Positions 51,539-60,039 of a stretch of 64,000 nucleotides of DNA are shown one piece after another. How positions within the stretch are numbered: the first letter of the stretch is position 1; the number at the start of each line of letters is the position of its first letter. The notes under the pieces were generated by a model. It was not told the DNA's origin and made no database searches. It was given only the letters and a program-made list of their open reading frames with translations. This DNA is from Oscillospiraceae bacterium (GTDB taxonomy: Bacteria > Bacillota > Clostridia > UBA1381 > UBA9506). The stretch is taken from contig SVJQ01000001.1 of the NCBI GenBank assembly GCA_015068905.1, positions 1-64,000 of the forward strand. Direction: 5' to 3'. A program made the translations under genes and the position numbers.

Positions 51539-53098
51539 ATGTACGATATTGTCATCAAAAACGGTAAGATTATTGATGGTACCGGTAGTCCGTCTTTTTT
51601 TGCAGACGTTGCAATTTCGGACGGAAAAATTGCCCGTATCGGCAAACATATAGAAGGTGGCAAAGAGGTCATTGATGCTAAGGGTCTGACAGTTACACCC
51701 GGCTTTGTGGATTCTCACGGTCACGGTGATAATGCAGTTTTAACTTACCCTGACCAGATTGAAAAAATCGAGCAGGGTATCACTGTCAGCGTTGGCGGTC
51801 AATGCGGTGACACCAGTGCGCCAATCGGCAAGCACCTTTTGGCAGAAGAGCCTGTTCAGATTGCTGAGTTTGGTACAAATCACGAGGTTTTCCGTACTAT
51901 GGGTACCATGCTTGATATAGCAAAAGACGTGCCTCAGGGCACAAACACCATCACCTTTGTGGGTCACAATGCCCTGCGTACAGCGGCAATGGCAAATGAA
52001 GACCGTGAGCCCACAAAAGAAGAAATGGACATCATGAAAGAACTTCTGATAGAGGCTATGGACCATGGTGCTTTGGGTATTTCTTTCGGCCTTTTCTATG
52101 CTCCGGGTTGCTATTCTAAAATCGATGAGGTGAAAGAGCTTGCCAAGGTTGCGGCAGAGCACGGGGGTATGATTTCAGCCCATATCCGCAACGAGGGTTA
52201 TTTTGCCTATCGTGCTGTTGAAGAAATGATTGAGGTAGCAAAATATTCCGGCGCGCGTTGTGTGCTGTCCCACCACAAGGCAGAGTACAAAGAGAACTGG
52301 GGCAAGGTGAACCACACCCTGCGTATGATTGATGAAGCAAATGAAGCGGGTTATGACATTTATTGTGATGTTTATCCCTATAACGCTTCTCATACTTATC
52401 TGCCGTCTATGGTGATCCCGGAGGAATACCGCACAGAGGGGGATGCCGGTATCTGCCGTCATCTGGCAAACCCGGAGACCCGTCAGATTATTAAAGACTA
52501 TTTAAAAGACAAATATGGTGAAGACTATAGCTGGATTCAGATTGCTATTTGCGGTGCCCATCCGGACTATCAGGGGAAAACCGTGCCCGAGATTGCTAAA
52601 ATGCGGGGTACAGACTGTTATGACGCTATGTTTGATATGATTGTTGATTGCAAGGGTAATTGCTCCGGTTGCTACTTTACTATGTGTGAAGAGGATATTG
52701 AAACCGTTTTGGCGCATCCCCGTGCTATGGTTTGTACCGACTCAAGCGTTGCTCGTGCAAACAAGGTGTATCACCCCAGACTGCGTGCAACCTTCCCCAG
52801 AGTTTTGGGTAAGTATGTAAGAGAAAGAAGGGTTACCACCCTGACGGAGATGATTCGCAAAATCACAGCTATGCCGGCTGTGGTTTACGGTCTTAAAAAT
52901 AAAGGTCTTTTAAGAGAGGGCTTTGATGCCGATATCTGTATTTTTGATGAAAATACAATTATTGACCGTGCAAGCTTTGCTGATTGCACTAAACGGGCAG
53001 AAGGACTTAATTACGTCATTTTAGGCGGTCAGGTCGTTGTAGAAAATGCGGTTTATAATGGCAAACGTATGGGGCGCATTTTGTTGCGTAATCAATAA
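51539..53098 (+). CDS. N-acyl-D-amino-acid deacylase family amidohydrolase
   Basis: A 519-residue D-aminoacylase-type amidohydrolase with a beta-sandwich and TIM barrel. It starts MYDIVIKNGKIIDGTGSP, the metal-binding motif is GFVDSHGHGDN, the mid region has SVGGQCGDT, SAHIRNEGYFAY and the LSHHKAEYKENWG stretch, and the C-terminus has MVCTDSSVARANK and GFDADICIFDENT. It probably releases D-amino acids from N-acyl-D-amino acids or related dipeptide-like wall fragments. AGGAG precedes ATG 51539. It is followed by a lipoprotein gene. Confidence 0.92.
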   Translation: MYDIVIKNGKIIDGTGSPSFFADVAISDGKIARIGKHIEGGKEVIDAKGLTVTPGFVDSHGHGDNAVLTYPDQIEKIEQGITVSVGGQCGDTSAPIGKHLLAEEPVQIAEFGTNHEVFRTMGTMLDIAKDVPQGTNTITFVGHNALRTAAMANEDREPTKEEMDIMKELLIEAMDHGALGISFGLFYAPGCYSKIDEVKELAKVAAEHGGMISAHIRNEGYFAYRAVEEMIEVAKYSGARCVLSHHKAEYKENWGKVNHTLRMIDEANEAGYDIYCDVYPYNASHTYLPSMVIPEEYRTEGDAGICRHLANPETRQIIKDYLKDKYGEDYSWIQIAICGAHPDYQGKTVPEIAKMRGTDCYDAMFDMIVDCKGNCSGCYFTMCEEDIETVLAHPRAMVCTDSSVARANKVYHPRLRATFPRVLGKYVRERRVTTLTEMIRKITAMPAVVYGLKNKGLLREGFDADICIFDENTIIDRASFADCTKRAEGLNYVILGGQVVVENAVYNGKRMGRILLRNQ

Positions 53099-53122
53099 CA
53101 ATATCCTTCAAGGAGAATAAAG

Positions 53123-53734
53123 ATGAAAAGAAAAGTGTTTTTATGCGTTTTGGCTTCGGCGTTTTTATTGTTCTGTTCCGGCTGCCGGAATTCTATGTAT
53201 GAGGCAGACCAGGAGACTATGAAGCTGGCGGGAACGGTTGCAGAGCCAACGGTATCAGAGCCGAGTCCGGAGCCGGTGCCGTCAAGAAAAGGGTATACCC
53301 GTGAGGAACGAAACGATCTGACTCAGAACTATAAGCTTATGTGGCAGGAAGCTGACAAGAAGATTACGAGCTATGATATGAGCGAGGATTCTAACGGCGT
53401 GAAACGTTATAGCAACAGTAACGTTTTAAGAAAGCTTGAAATCGGTCAGGACACATACGGGACAAAGGATTTGAGTTACGAAAGAGAGTATTATTTTGAT
53501 GAAGATGGTATTCTGTATTTTGCCCGTCTGACACAGGGCGAGAAGGAGATGCGGTTTTATTTTCACGAGCATCAGCTGCTTCGGTGGATTGATGACAAGA
53601 ACAATGCATATGATGACCCGGATGCACATTCTGACTTTGAAGTCTATGAAATCAAGCTTTTATCTGAGACTGACAGGTTAGTGGAAGAATTTGAAGCTGA
53701 ACAGGTTATTTTAAATTCATATGTAGTAGGTTAA
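53123..53734 (+). CDS. Lipoprotein of unknown function
   Basis: A 203-residue protein with a signal peptide and lipobox (LLFCSGC, about residues 15-21), then a low-complexity Pro/Glu/Ser linker (SEPSPEPVPS) and a mixed alpha/beta domain rich in Tyr and charged residues (EREYYFDEDGILYFARL, then FYFHEHQLLRWID). AAGGAG lies before the ATG. It lies 24 bases after the deacylase gene, so it is likely cotranscribed. I recognise no family. Confidence 0.7.
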   Translation: MKRKVFLCVLASAFLLFCSGCRNSMYEADQETMKLAGTVAEPTVSEPSPEPVPSRKGYTREERNDLTQNYKLMWQEADKKITSYDMSEDSNGVKRYSNSNVLRKLEIGQDTYGTKDLSYEREYYFDEDGILYFARLTQGEKEMRFYFHEHQLLRWIDDKNNAYDDPDAHSDFEVYEIKLLSETDRLVEEFEAEQVILNSYVVG

Positions 53735-53744
53735 AAATTTTAAT

Positions 53745-53779
53745 AAAAAAGCTGAGGCAAATTTGCCTCAGCTTTTTTT
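53745..53779. terminator. Bidirectional terminator between lipoprotein and glnA
   Basis: AAAAAAGCTGAGGCAAA pairs with TTTGCCTCAGCTTTTTT as one 34-base perfect palindrome, ending in T. Confidence 0.9.
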
Positions 53780-53792
53780 GTAAGGTGTTATC

Positions 53793-55217
53793 TTATAGAT
53801 TATAATACAGATCAAATTCTGCAGGGTGGGGAATAGCTGCCAGTTTGCGACATTCTTCACGCTTGGTTTTGATGAAGTTTGTAAGCAATGCTTCGGGGAA
53901 CACGCCGCCTGCTGTCAGGTAGTCGTGGTCAGCCTCCAATGCATCCAGCGCCTGTTCCAGTGATGTGGGCAGATGCTTGAGCTTTGCCTTTTCTTCATCA
54001 CTTAAGTGGAAGAGGTTCATATCATAAGGCCCCCAACCATTTGCGTGGGGATCAATCTTGTTCTTAATGCCGTCAATACCTGCCATTAAGATAGCTGCAT
54101 AACAGAAGTAGGGGTTACAGGTTGCGTCGGGATTACGAAGTTCAAAACGGCGTAATTCGGGGGCTTTTGCATAGGCAGGAATACGAATAACTGCACTACG
54201 GTTTGAAGTTGCGTAACCAACGGTAACAGGCGCTTCAAAACCGGGTACCAGACGCTTAAAGGAGTTGGTGCTGGGGTTAGTCAAAGCACAAAGTGATGCA
54301 ATGTGTTTTAAAAGACCGCCCATAAAGTAATGGGCTTCTTCACTTAAGTTTGCATAGCCACCATCTTTAGAGAATACGGGCTGACCGTCTTTTAACAGAA
54401 GCATATGCACGTGCATACCGTTACCTGCTTCGCCCATAACCGGCTTCGGCATAAAGGTTGCGGACATACCGTATTTTTTAGCTGTGTTGTGAATGATGTA
54501 TTTAATCATCATAGTAGCATCTGCCATTTCAGACATTTTGCCAAGCTCAGGCTCAATCTCAAACTGACCGGCAGCGCCAACCTCAGGGTGGTGGTAGTTC
54601 AGCTTGATGCCTGCATCATCAATGAGCATACACATTTCGCTACGGGCTTCGTAAGATACATCATAGGGTTTAGCAATGTGATAGTTCTTCTGTTTGGGGA
54701 CAACACAACCGGTACCTTCTGATGCTGTGTTCCAATGTGCCTGCTGAGCATCTAAAGACATGCCGATGGAATTAGGCTGAACGTCCCAGCCGATTTCATC
54801 AAACAGATAAAATTCAAATTCAGGCAGAATCAGCATAGTGTCTGCAATGCCGCTGTCTTTTAAGTACTGTTCAGCTGCCAGCACAATGTTACGGGGATAC
54901 TGTGCAAGGGGGCGGTTTTCAGGGTTATCAATAATCATTGCATTACCGGTCATTGACAGGGTAGGAATCTGACAGAAGGGGTCAATGGTTGCAGTATCCG
55001 GATCAGGGATGAACACCATATCACTCTTTTCGACCACAGCGTAGCCATAGTTTGATGCGTCAAAACCGATGCCGTTTTTCATAGTTTTTTCTGAAAAGTT
55101 CTTTGCAGGAATGGTAACATGGCGGAATTGACCGTTAATGTCAACCATTTTAAAATCGACCATTTTAATGTCGTTTTCCTGAATCATTTTAATAATGTCT
55201 TGAACTGATTTTGCCAT
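53793..55217 (-). CDS. glnA: Glutamine synthetase type I
   Basis: Makes glutamine from glutamate, ammonia and ATP in the cytoplasm. The 474-residue product has the N-terminal beta-grasp domain, the latch IEPELGKMSEMADATMM region, the catalytic NGMHVHMLL and RSAVIRIPAY blocks and the RRFELRNPDATCNPYFCYAA motif. AAGGAG before ATG 55217 supports the start; eight more codons upstream lack an RBS. It is closest to GSI. It is a single gene facing the TGAAAT hairpin array. Confidence 0.95.
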   Translation of the reverse strand: MAKSVQDIIKMIQENDIKMVDFKMVDINGQFRHVTIPAKNFSEKTMKNGIGFDASNYGYAVVEKSDMVFIPDPDTATIDPFCQIPTLSMTGNAMIIDNPENRPLAQYPRNIVLAAEQYLKDSGIADTMLILPEFEFYLFDEIGWDVQPNSIGMSLDAQQAHWNTASEGTGCVVPKQKNYHIAKPYDVSYEARSEMCMLIDDAGIKLNYHHPEVGAAGQFEIEPELGKMSEMADATMMIKYIIHNTAKKYGMSATFMPKPVMGEAGNGMHVHMLLLKDGQPVFSKDGGYANLSEEAHYFMGGLLKHIASLCALTNPSTNSFKRLVPGFEAPVTVGYATSNRSAVIRIPAYAKAPELRRFELRNPDATCNPYFCYAAILMAGIDGIKNKIDPHANGWGPYDMNLFHLSDEEKAKLKHLPTSLEQALDALEADHDYLTAGGVFPEALLTNFIKTKREECRKLAAIPHPAEFDLYYNL

Positions 55218-55403
55218 TCGTATGCTCCTTTTCTTTTTCATTATTATAAACCAAGTGTTGTTAAATAAAAACTTACAAACATAATTTTAACACAAAGCGG
55301 TGAAAAAAACAATAGTTTCTAAAAAAGGCAATAAATATCTCCCCGTTATACAGGGGATATTTATTTGGTTTTTCGTGTACAAAATTGATACAGCGTATTT
55401 AGG

Positions 55404-55576
55404 TGAAATATCTCGCTTTGCTCGATGTGAAATAATTTACTCTGTAAATTGTGAAATAGAAAACTTTGTTTTCTATGAAATGAAATAAATCCATAGGCTG
55501 TAAGGTGTATTTCATATTGCGAAACAATATTTCATGCCTAAAGGGTATTTCACAAATCCTGAAAGGATTTATTTCG
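55404..55576. repeat. TGAAAT/ATTTCA hairpin array
   Basis: TGAAAT occurs at 55404, 55428, 55452, 55476 and 55481, at a nearly regular 24-base spacing. The complement ATTTCA follows at 55509, 55529 and 55547, then a degenerate ATTTCG at 55571. The stretches between words form small hairpins: AATTTAC/GTAAATT (55432-55450), TAGAAAAC/GTTTTCTA, ATATTG/CAATAT and AAATCC/GGATTT. The region from 55242 to 55403 before it is AT-rich and has no convincing gene. Confidence 0.85.
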
Positions 55577-55578
55577 TT

Positions 55579-55619
55579 GAAAAAAGCACCAATCTTATAT
55601 CAAGATTGGTGCTTTTTTC
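55579..55619. terminator. Terminator after the tRNA cluster
   Basis: AAAAAAGCACCAATCTT pairs with AAGATTGGTGCTTTTTT around ATATC. It follows tRNA-Cys on the minus strand. Confidence 0.85.
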
Positions 55620-55693
55620 TGGAGGCGCCACCCAGATTTGAACTGGGGGTAAAGGTGTTGCAGACCTCTGCCTTACCACTTGGCTATGGCGCC
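55620..55693 (-). tRNA. tRNA-Cys (GCA)
   Basis: Minus-strand cloverleaf of 74 bases with encoded CCA. The acceptor is GGCGCC, the anticodon loop CTGCAAC reads GCA and the T-arm is CCCAGTTCAAATCTGGG. Confidence 0.92.
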
Positions 55694-55797
55694 GTGCTAT
55701 ATTATATTGTATGCAAATTCTTAAAACAAAGTGTATGTCTTAAGAAACTTTCTTACAAAAAAACTTGCCTCTAAAGGCTTAGAAGCAAGTTTTAAAT

Positions 55798-55872
55798 TGG
55801 AGCGGAAGACGAGATTCGAACTCGCGACGTTCACCTTGGCAAGGTGACGCTCTACCACTGAGCCACTCCCGC
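55798..55872 (-). tRNA. tRNA-Gly (GCC)
   Basis: Minus-strand 75-base cloverleaf with encoded CCA. The acceptor is GCGGGAG with CTTCCGC, the anticodon loop TTGCCAA reads GCC, and the T-arm is GCGAGTTCGAATCTCGT. Confidence 0.92.
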
Positions 55873-55892
55873 ATAATAACCAAGCATGAAGT

Positions 55893-55969
55893 TGGTGCCT
55901 CCGGGTGGAATCGAACCGCCGACACAAGGATTTTCAGTCCTTTGCTCTACCGACTGAGCTACAGAGGCA
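55893..55969 (-). tRNA. tRNA-Phe (GAA)
   Basis: Minus-strand 77-base cloverleaf with encoded CCA. The acceptor is TGCCTCT with GGAGGCA, and the anticodon loop ACTGAAAAT reads GAA. Confidence 0.92.
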
Positions 55970-55973
55970 GGTT

Positions 55974-56050
55974 TGGCGACCCGAGGGGGGCTCGAACCCC
56001 CGACCTCCAGCGTGACAGGCTGGCATTCTAACCAACTGAACTATCGGGCC
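55974..56050 (-). tRNA. tRNA-Asp (GTC)
   Basis: Minus-strand 77-base cloverleaf with encoded CCA. The acceptor is GGCCCGA with TCGGGTC, and the anticodon loop CTGTCAC reads GTC. Confidence 0.92.
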
Positions 56051-56067
56051 ATGACACTGGGATGAAA

Positions 56068-56143
56068 TGGTGGGCGCTACAGGGCTCGAACCTGTGACCC
56101 TCTGCTTGTAAGGCAGATGCTCTCCCAGCTGAGCTAAGCGCCC
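56068..56143 (-). tRNA. tRNA-Val (TAC)
   Basis: Minus-strand 76-base cloverleaf with encoded CCA. The acceptor is GGGCGCT with AGCGCCC, and the anticodon loop CTTACAA reads TAC. It is first in the Val-Asp-Phe-Gly-Cys transcript. Confidence 0.92.
56077..56077. other. Order note for the tRNA cluster
   Basis: Transcription on the minus strand would give Val, Asp, Phe, Gly and Cys in that order, with gaps of 17, 4, 20 and 104 bases. Confidence 0.6.
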
Positions 56144-56176
56144 GATTTTTGTTTCCATCCCTTAGCGACAAATAGT

Positions 56177-56205
56177 ATTATACACGAAACTACCCCTCAT
56201 GTCAA
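56177..56205 (-). promoter_or_regulatory. Promoter of the tRNA cluster
   Basis: On the minus strand TTGACA (complement of 56200-56205), 17 bases, TATAAT (complement of 56177-56182): a full consensus, about 33 bases before tRNA-Val. Confidence 0.9.
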
Positions 56206-56340
56206 GAGAAATTTTCAATTTTTTTTAATTTTTTTTTGAAAACCTTGAAAATGGCTTGAAATGGGGGGTTTGCGGGTGCTTTTTAATGGAAAATTGCTCT
56301 GGTTTGAGCAAAAAAATAAAAAACTTTTTTAAAAATTAAA

Positions 56341-56370
56341 AAACCGGTGCTAAAGCAGCACCGGTTTTTT
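56341..56370. terminator. Terminator of the SNF symporter gene
   Basis: AAACCGGTGCT pairs with AGCACCGGTTT around a 5-base loop, with A-runs to the left and T-runs to the right. The region 56206-56340 is AT-rich with no gene. Confidence 0.8.
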
Positions 56371-56375
56371 CAGAC

Positions 56376-57923
56376 TTACATTTCGTCCCAGGATTTTTCT
56401 TCAGCTTCTAATTGTGCAAACCGCTTCTTGCTTTTAACAATGATGCGAATGATAAAGCCGCTGATAATAGAGAAGGCAGTTACAGCCCAACCGCCAATAA
56501 TTTGTGCATACATGGGATAGCCGCCATAGCCTAAGAATTTGCCGGTTTCAGGGTCAATAGATGTAAAGTAGCTACGCAGGTTCCAAACAAGCAGAACAGT
56601 TAGCAGTACAGGTGCCACAACTTTAATAGAGGTGTTGAACCACCAACCGGGCATTTTATATTTAATGGTGTTACGATTAACCTCGTCTAAAACCTTAGAG
56701 GTTTTAAAGAACCAGCCGACAGCCAGCGCTTCTAAAATACCAATGATTAACATATTATACTGATTGGTCCAGTTGTCTACAATGTCCAGCCAAGCCACAC
56801 CGGCACCGGTTGCAAAGATAAAAGAAATCAGACCGGCAACACAGCAGATAGCAATGGTTGTCTTTTTAGGATGCAGACCGAATTTATCGGAAACCGCTGA
56901 GGAAACACCTTCTACTATAGAAAACGCTGAATCAATAGCAAGTGTTGCAAGACACAGATAGAAAAGTACGCCAAACAGAGCATTGAACCAACCGATGTTT
57001 GTCATATTAACGATGGCCATAGGATAAATTTTAAACGCGGTTGCGATGCCGGAGGCAGACATATCTTCCAGCATACCAACACCGCCCATAGTAGAGAACA
57101 TAACAACGCCTGCAAGGACACTGATTGCCATATCGGAGAATGCGATGATAACGGCATCAACTGCGATGTTGGCACTATCATCCAAATAAGAGCCATAGGC
57201 AAACATAATAGCCATCATAATAGACAGACTGTAAAAAACCTGCCCGATAGCGTCAACCCATAAATTAGACTGTGACAATGCTGAAAAATCAGGAATAAAT
57301 AACTTCTGCATGGCTGCGCCTGCACCGGGCATAGTCAAGCCCTTAATTGCCATAATAACCATAATAACAACCGGCGCAAAAACAGTGAATTTAACAACCT
57401 TGCTCACACTATGTGCACCGTTTCGGATGCAATAGTAAATAAAGCCCCATGCGACTAAAATTGCGACCAAAGTGGCGGTAGAAATAGTTCCCAGCCCATC
57501 AACGCTCCAGGTTGTTTTAATGGTGGTTTCCCATAGTGTGCTGGCAGCCTCAGCATTTCCTGTCATACCGGCAAATTTAAAGCTCATCACCATCATAAGG
57601 AGCACCCAACCGAAAACAGCTGCATAATAGCATGCAATTAAAAATGCATTTGCTGTTGCACCCCAGCCGATATATTCTGCTTTTTTATGAATACCTCGCA
57701 GAGACCCGGGGGCACCTTTTTTCATTTTGCGACCAATGGCAATCTCCATTGTTAAAAGTGGAATACCCAGAACCAGCATAGCGATCAGATATACCAACAA
57801 AAAAGCACCGCCGCCATGCTTTGCCACTAAGCCCGGAAAACGCCACGCGTTACCCAAGCCGACAGCAGAGCCGATGGCTGCTAAAATAAAAGTGCTTCTT
57901 GATGCCCAACTTGCTCGTTTCAT
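56376..57923 (-). CDS. Sodium-dependent transporter of the SNF (NSS) family
   Basis: A 515-residue sodium:neurotransmitter symporter-type protein, probably importing an amino acid with Na+. About 12 hydrophobic segments are visible. The first helix carries the SNF signature SAVGLGNAWRFPGLVAKHGGGAF, and EIAIGRKMKKGAPG follows. A middle helix has QVFYSLSIMMAIMFAYGSY, and a later one has AIDSAFSIVEG. Substrate is not readable. The C-terminus is charged (RFAQLEAEEKSWDEM). It is a single gene. Confidence 0.92.
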   Translation of the reverse strand: MKRASWASRSTFILAAIGSAVGLGNAWRFPGLVAKHGGGAFLLVYLIAMLVLGIPLLTMEIAIGRKMKKGAPGSLRGIHKKAEYIGWGATANAFLIACYYAAVFGWVLLMMVMSFKFAGMTGNAEAASTLWETTIKTTWSVDGLGTISTATLVAILVAWGFIYYCIRNGAHSVSKVVKFTVFAPVVIMVIMAIKGLTMPGAGAAMQKLFIPDFSALSQSNLWVDAIGQVFYSLSIMMAIMFAYGSYLDDSANIAVDAVIIAFSDMAISVLAGVVMFSTMGGVGMLEDMSASGIATAFKIYPMAIVNMTNIGWFNALFGVLFYLCLATLAIDSAFSIVEGVSSAVSDKFGLHPKKTTIAICCVAGLISFIFATGAGVAWLDIVDNWTNQYNMLIIGILEALAVGWFFKTSKVLDEVNRNTIKYKMPGWWFNTSIKVVAPVLLTVLLVWNLRSYFTSIDPETGKFLGYGGYPMYAQIIGGWAVTAFSIISGFIIRIIVKSKKRFAQLEAEEKSWDEM

Positions 57924-58023
57924 AATGAATCCTCTCCTAAGTCAAAAATATATTTAATTATACCAAAACTTTCCACGAAAATCAAGATATTGTTTGGTTT
58001 TACGACAAAAATCGAAGAGGAAG

Positions 58024-58707
58024 TCAGTTATCCATAGAAATATAATCCAAAGGGTTTAATGTGTTGCTATTTTGCGTCAATGAAAAGTGAAGGTGAGGCA
58101 CATCTGAAAGCTCAGCAGAAGCAGAGTTACCGCCTGTGCCGATTTTTTGACCTTGTGTTACTGCGTCGCCCTCTTTGAGGGCGTCACAGTCGGTCAGGTT
58201 TTGATAAATTGTCCGAAAATCCTCCTGGTGTGCGATAACAATGGTGCATCCCATCAGGGAGTCGTGGTATACTTTTTCAACAACACCGTCTGCTGCGGCA
58301 AAGACGGAGTTATCTGTCACAGCAGAAAAGTCAATGCCGTCATGGGTGCGCCAGTCTGACAGGGTTTTAGAATACAGCAAAGTGTCATTGGAAAAGGGCT
58401 TGATAATGTCACCTTCTGAAGGCCTTTGTATCTGAAAAGGTTCCGGTTTAGCCACTACAGGCTCAACCTCAGGGGTAGGTTCCGGCTCGGGCGTGGTGGC
58501 AGGCGGTGCAGGCGGCGTGGGCAAAACCGCTTGCGAAGGGGGGAGGGAAAGACTCATATCTTTTTCTGACGGTACCAGAGTTCGCGTAGCATAGCGTACA
58601 GACAGAATGCTGATAAGCCCGGCAACGATAAAGGTCAAAACGCCTATGTAAGACGTTTTCTTAAAAAAGGATATTTTTTCTTTTTGCTTTTTCTTTTTCT
58701 GCTTCAT
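58024..58707 (-). CDS. Membrane-anchored M23 (LytM) protein, SpoIIQ-like
   Basis: A 227-residue protein with a lysine-rich tail, one transmembrane helix (about residues 19-41), a long Pro/Glu/Thr linker and a C-terminal M23 domain. The metal ligands HDGIDF (HxxxD) and PHLHFSL (HxH) are kept, so it may be an active endopeptidase. In sporulating Firmicutes this shape is SpoIIQ, the forespore partner of SpoIIIAH during engulfment; Clostridia keep the active-site residues. A vegetative wall hydrolase is the alternative. Confidence 0.8.
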   Translation of the reverse strand: MKQKKKKQKEKISFFKKTSYIGVLTFIVAGLISILSVRYATRTLVPSEKDMSLSLPPSQAVLPTPPAPPATTPEPEPTPEVEPVVAKPEPFQIQRPSEGDIIKPFSNDTLLYSKTLSDWRTHDGIDFSAVTDNSVFAAADGVVEKVYHDSLMGCTIVIAHQEDFRTIYQNLTDCDALKEGDAVTQGQKIGTGGNSASAELSDVPHLHFSLTQNSNTLNPLDYISMDN

Positions 58708-58846
58708 AGTATTGCTCCTTTTTTTGTTTTGTTGTTAGAATATCCCAAAAGTCAAAAAGTATACGGGAAAAACATTTGAAAAATGGCTTGTATTTTTTAA
58801 CCAAAAGAGGTACAATAATAAAAGAACAGGAAAGGAGGAAAAGGTT

Positions 58847-59005
58847 ATGAAATATGAATGCACTGCTTGCGGTTATGTATATGACCCTGCAGAAGGTGAT
58901 CCGGAAAACGGTATTGCTCCCGGTACAGCCTTTGAAGATTTGCCGGAGGATTGGGTTTGCCCCCTTTGTGCATTAGGCAAGGATGTTTTTGAAGCTGTAG
59001 AATAA
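58847..59005 (+). CDS. Rubredoxin
   Basis: A 52-residue one-iron electron carrier. The iron ligands are in [10 protein letters not shown] and [10 protein letters not shown] (two CxxC). Core residues of the family ([26 protein letters not shown]) are intact. AAAGGAGG lies before ATG 58847. It may serve oxygen or peroxide defence, or pass electrons in the same redox network as the hydrogenase and thioredoxin reductase. It is followed by a hairpin that overlaps the next gene's RBS. Confidence 0.96.
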   Translation: MKYECTACGYVYDPAEGDPENGIAPGTAFEDLPEDWVCPLCALGKDVFEAVE

Positions 59006-59023
59006 TTGTTTTGTACAAATTCT

Positions 59024-59084
59024 AAAAAAAATACCACCACTATATACTGATAGTAATATCAAATAGATAGGGTGGTATTTTTTT
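59024..59084 (+). terminator. Terminator hairpin that also holds the next gene's RBS
   Basis: AAAAAAATACCACC pairs with GGTGGTATTTTTTT across a 33-base loop. The right arm contains GGGTGG, the only ribosome binding site for the peptidase TTG at 59083. Confidence 0.6.
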
Positions 59085-59994
59085 GTTTATTGTAAAACCT
59101 CAAAACTATACCTATGATGTTTTGAAAAGTCATATTGCAGCTCTTTTGCAGGAATACCCCTTTCTGCGCTCCTTTTCGATAGGGCGTTCTGTGGCAGAAA
59201 GAGAACTTTCTGTCCTTGTGTGGGGGACAGGGGATAAAAGAATCTTTTTAAACGGCGCCCATCACGGCATGGAGTGGATTACATCGCTTTTGCTGATGCA
59301 AATGCTGGAAACCTGCTGTCATCATTATGCAAACCGCACCTCCATAGGGGAAACAAACTTTTATGAGCTGTTTTCTCGCGTCACCCTTGCTGTTTGCCCC
59401 ATGGTGAACCCTGATGGTGTAGAACTGGCAATCTGCGGTCTTTCGGAAAAACTACCGCCCATTACCAAAACCCGTTTGAAAGCCTATAACGGTGACAGCA
59501 CGGATTTTTCAAAGTGGCAGGCGAACTTAAACGGTGTAGATTTGAACCACAACTATGATGCGGCGTTTTATAAAGGGGTTTTTATGCAACACAAGCTGGG
59601 CATTTTCTCCCCGGGGCCAACCCGTTATAGCGGAAATGAGCCGGAAAGTGAGCCGGAATCCCGGGCGGTGGCTGACTTTACCCGTAGCTTTAAGCCCGAT
59701 ATCGCTGTGGCATACCACACCCAGGGGGAAGTGATTTACCACGATTTTGAATCAAAGGCAACGGCTAAAAGCCATCAAATGGCTCAGGCTCTTTCGGAAA
59801 TCAGTGGCTATCAGTTGGATGAAACGGATGGTATGGCAAGCTACTCGGGGTATAAGGACTGGGTGATTGATGCTTTTGGGATTCCGGCTTTTACCGTTGA
59901 GGCAGGTCTGGGCGAAAACCCCTTGCCCCTGCGCCAAATTGATAAAATTTATCAGGATAATCTGCCGATGCTTTTGTACCTGCTTAAAGCATAA
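59083..59994 (+). CDS. M14 family metallocarboxypeptidase (gamma-D-glutamyl-diamino-acid peptidase-like)
   Basis: A 303-residue zinc peptidase with no signal peptide. The metal ligands are GAHHGMEW (HxxE) and the distal H in AYHTQGEVIY; the catalytic Glu is in FTVEAGLG. Other family motifs are VNPDGVE and VDLNHNYDAAF. It resembles gamma-D-glutamyl-L-diamino-acid endopeptidase I, which cuts peptidoglycan peptides, consistent with a wall-recycling role. The start is TTG at 59083, with GGGTGG seven bases upstream in the rubredoxin hairpin. Substrate is inferred. Confidence 0.87.
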   Translation: MFIVKPQNYTYDVLKSHIAALLQEYPFLRSFSIGRSVAERELSVLVWGTGDKRIFLNGAHHGMEWITSLLLMQMLETCCHHYANRTSIGETNFYELFSRVTLAVCPMVNPDGVELAICGLSEKLPPITKTRLKAYNGDSTDFSKWQANLNGVDLNHNYDAAFYKGVFMQHKLGIFSPGPTRYSGNEPESEPESRAVADFTRSFKPDIAVAYHTQGEVIYHDFESKATAKSHQMAQALSEISGYQLDETDGMASYSGYKDWVIDAFGIPAFTVEAGLGENPLPLRQIDKIYQDNLPMLLYLLKA

Positions 59995-59996
59995 AA

Positions 59997-60037
59997 AACC
60001 GCCCTGTCAGTTGAGTACTGACGGGGCGGTTATATTT
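59997..60037 (+). terminator. Terminator after the M14 gene
   Basis: AACCGCCCTGTCAG pairs with CTGACGGGGCGGTT (one mismatch) around TTGAGTA and is followed by a T-rich tract. It lies between two convergent genes. Confidence 0.8.
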
Positions 60038-60039
60038 TT

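Noticed and set aside
55300-55488. Open frame of 62 codons between glnA and the tRNA cluster
   Set aside because: It runs into the TGAAAT hairpin repeat and its residues reflect that repeat; no RBS.
55620-56143. tRNA genes as an integration hotspot
   Set aside because: No integrase, direct repeat of a tRNA 3' end or foreign block is visible beside them.
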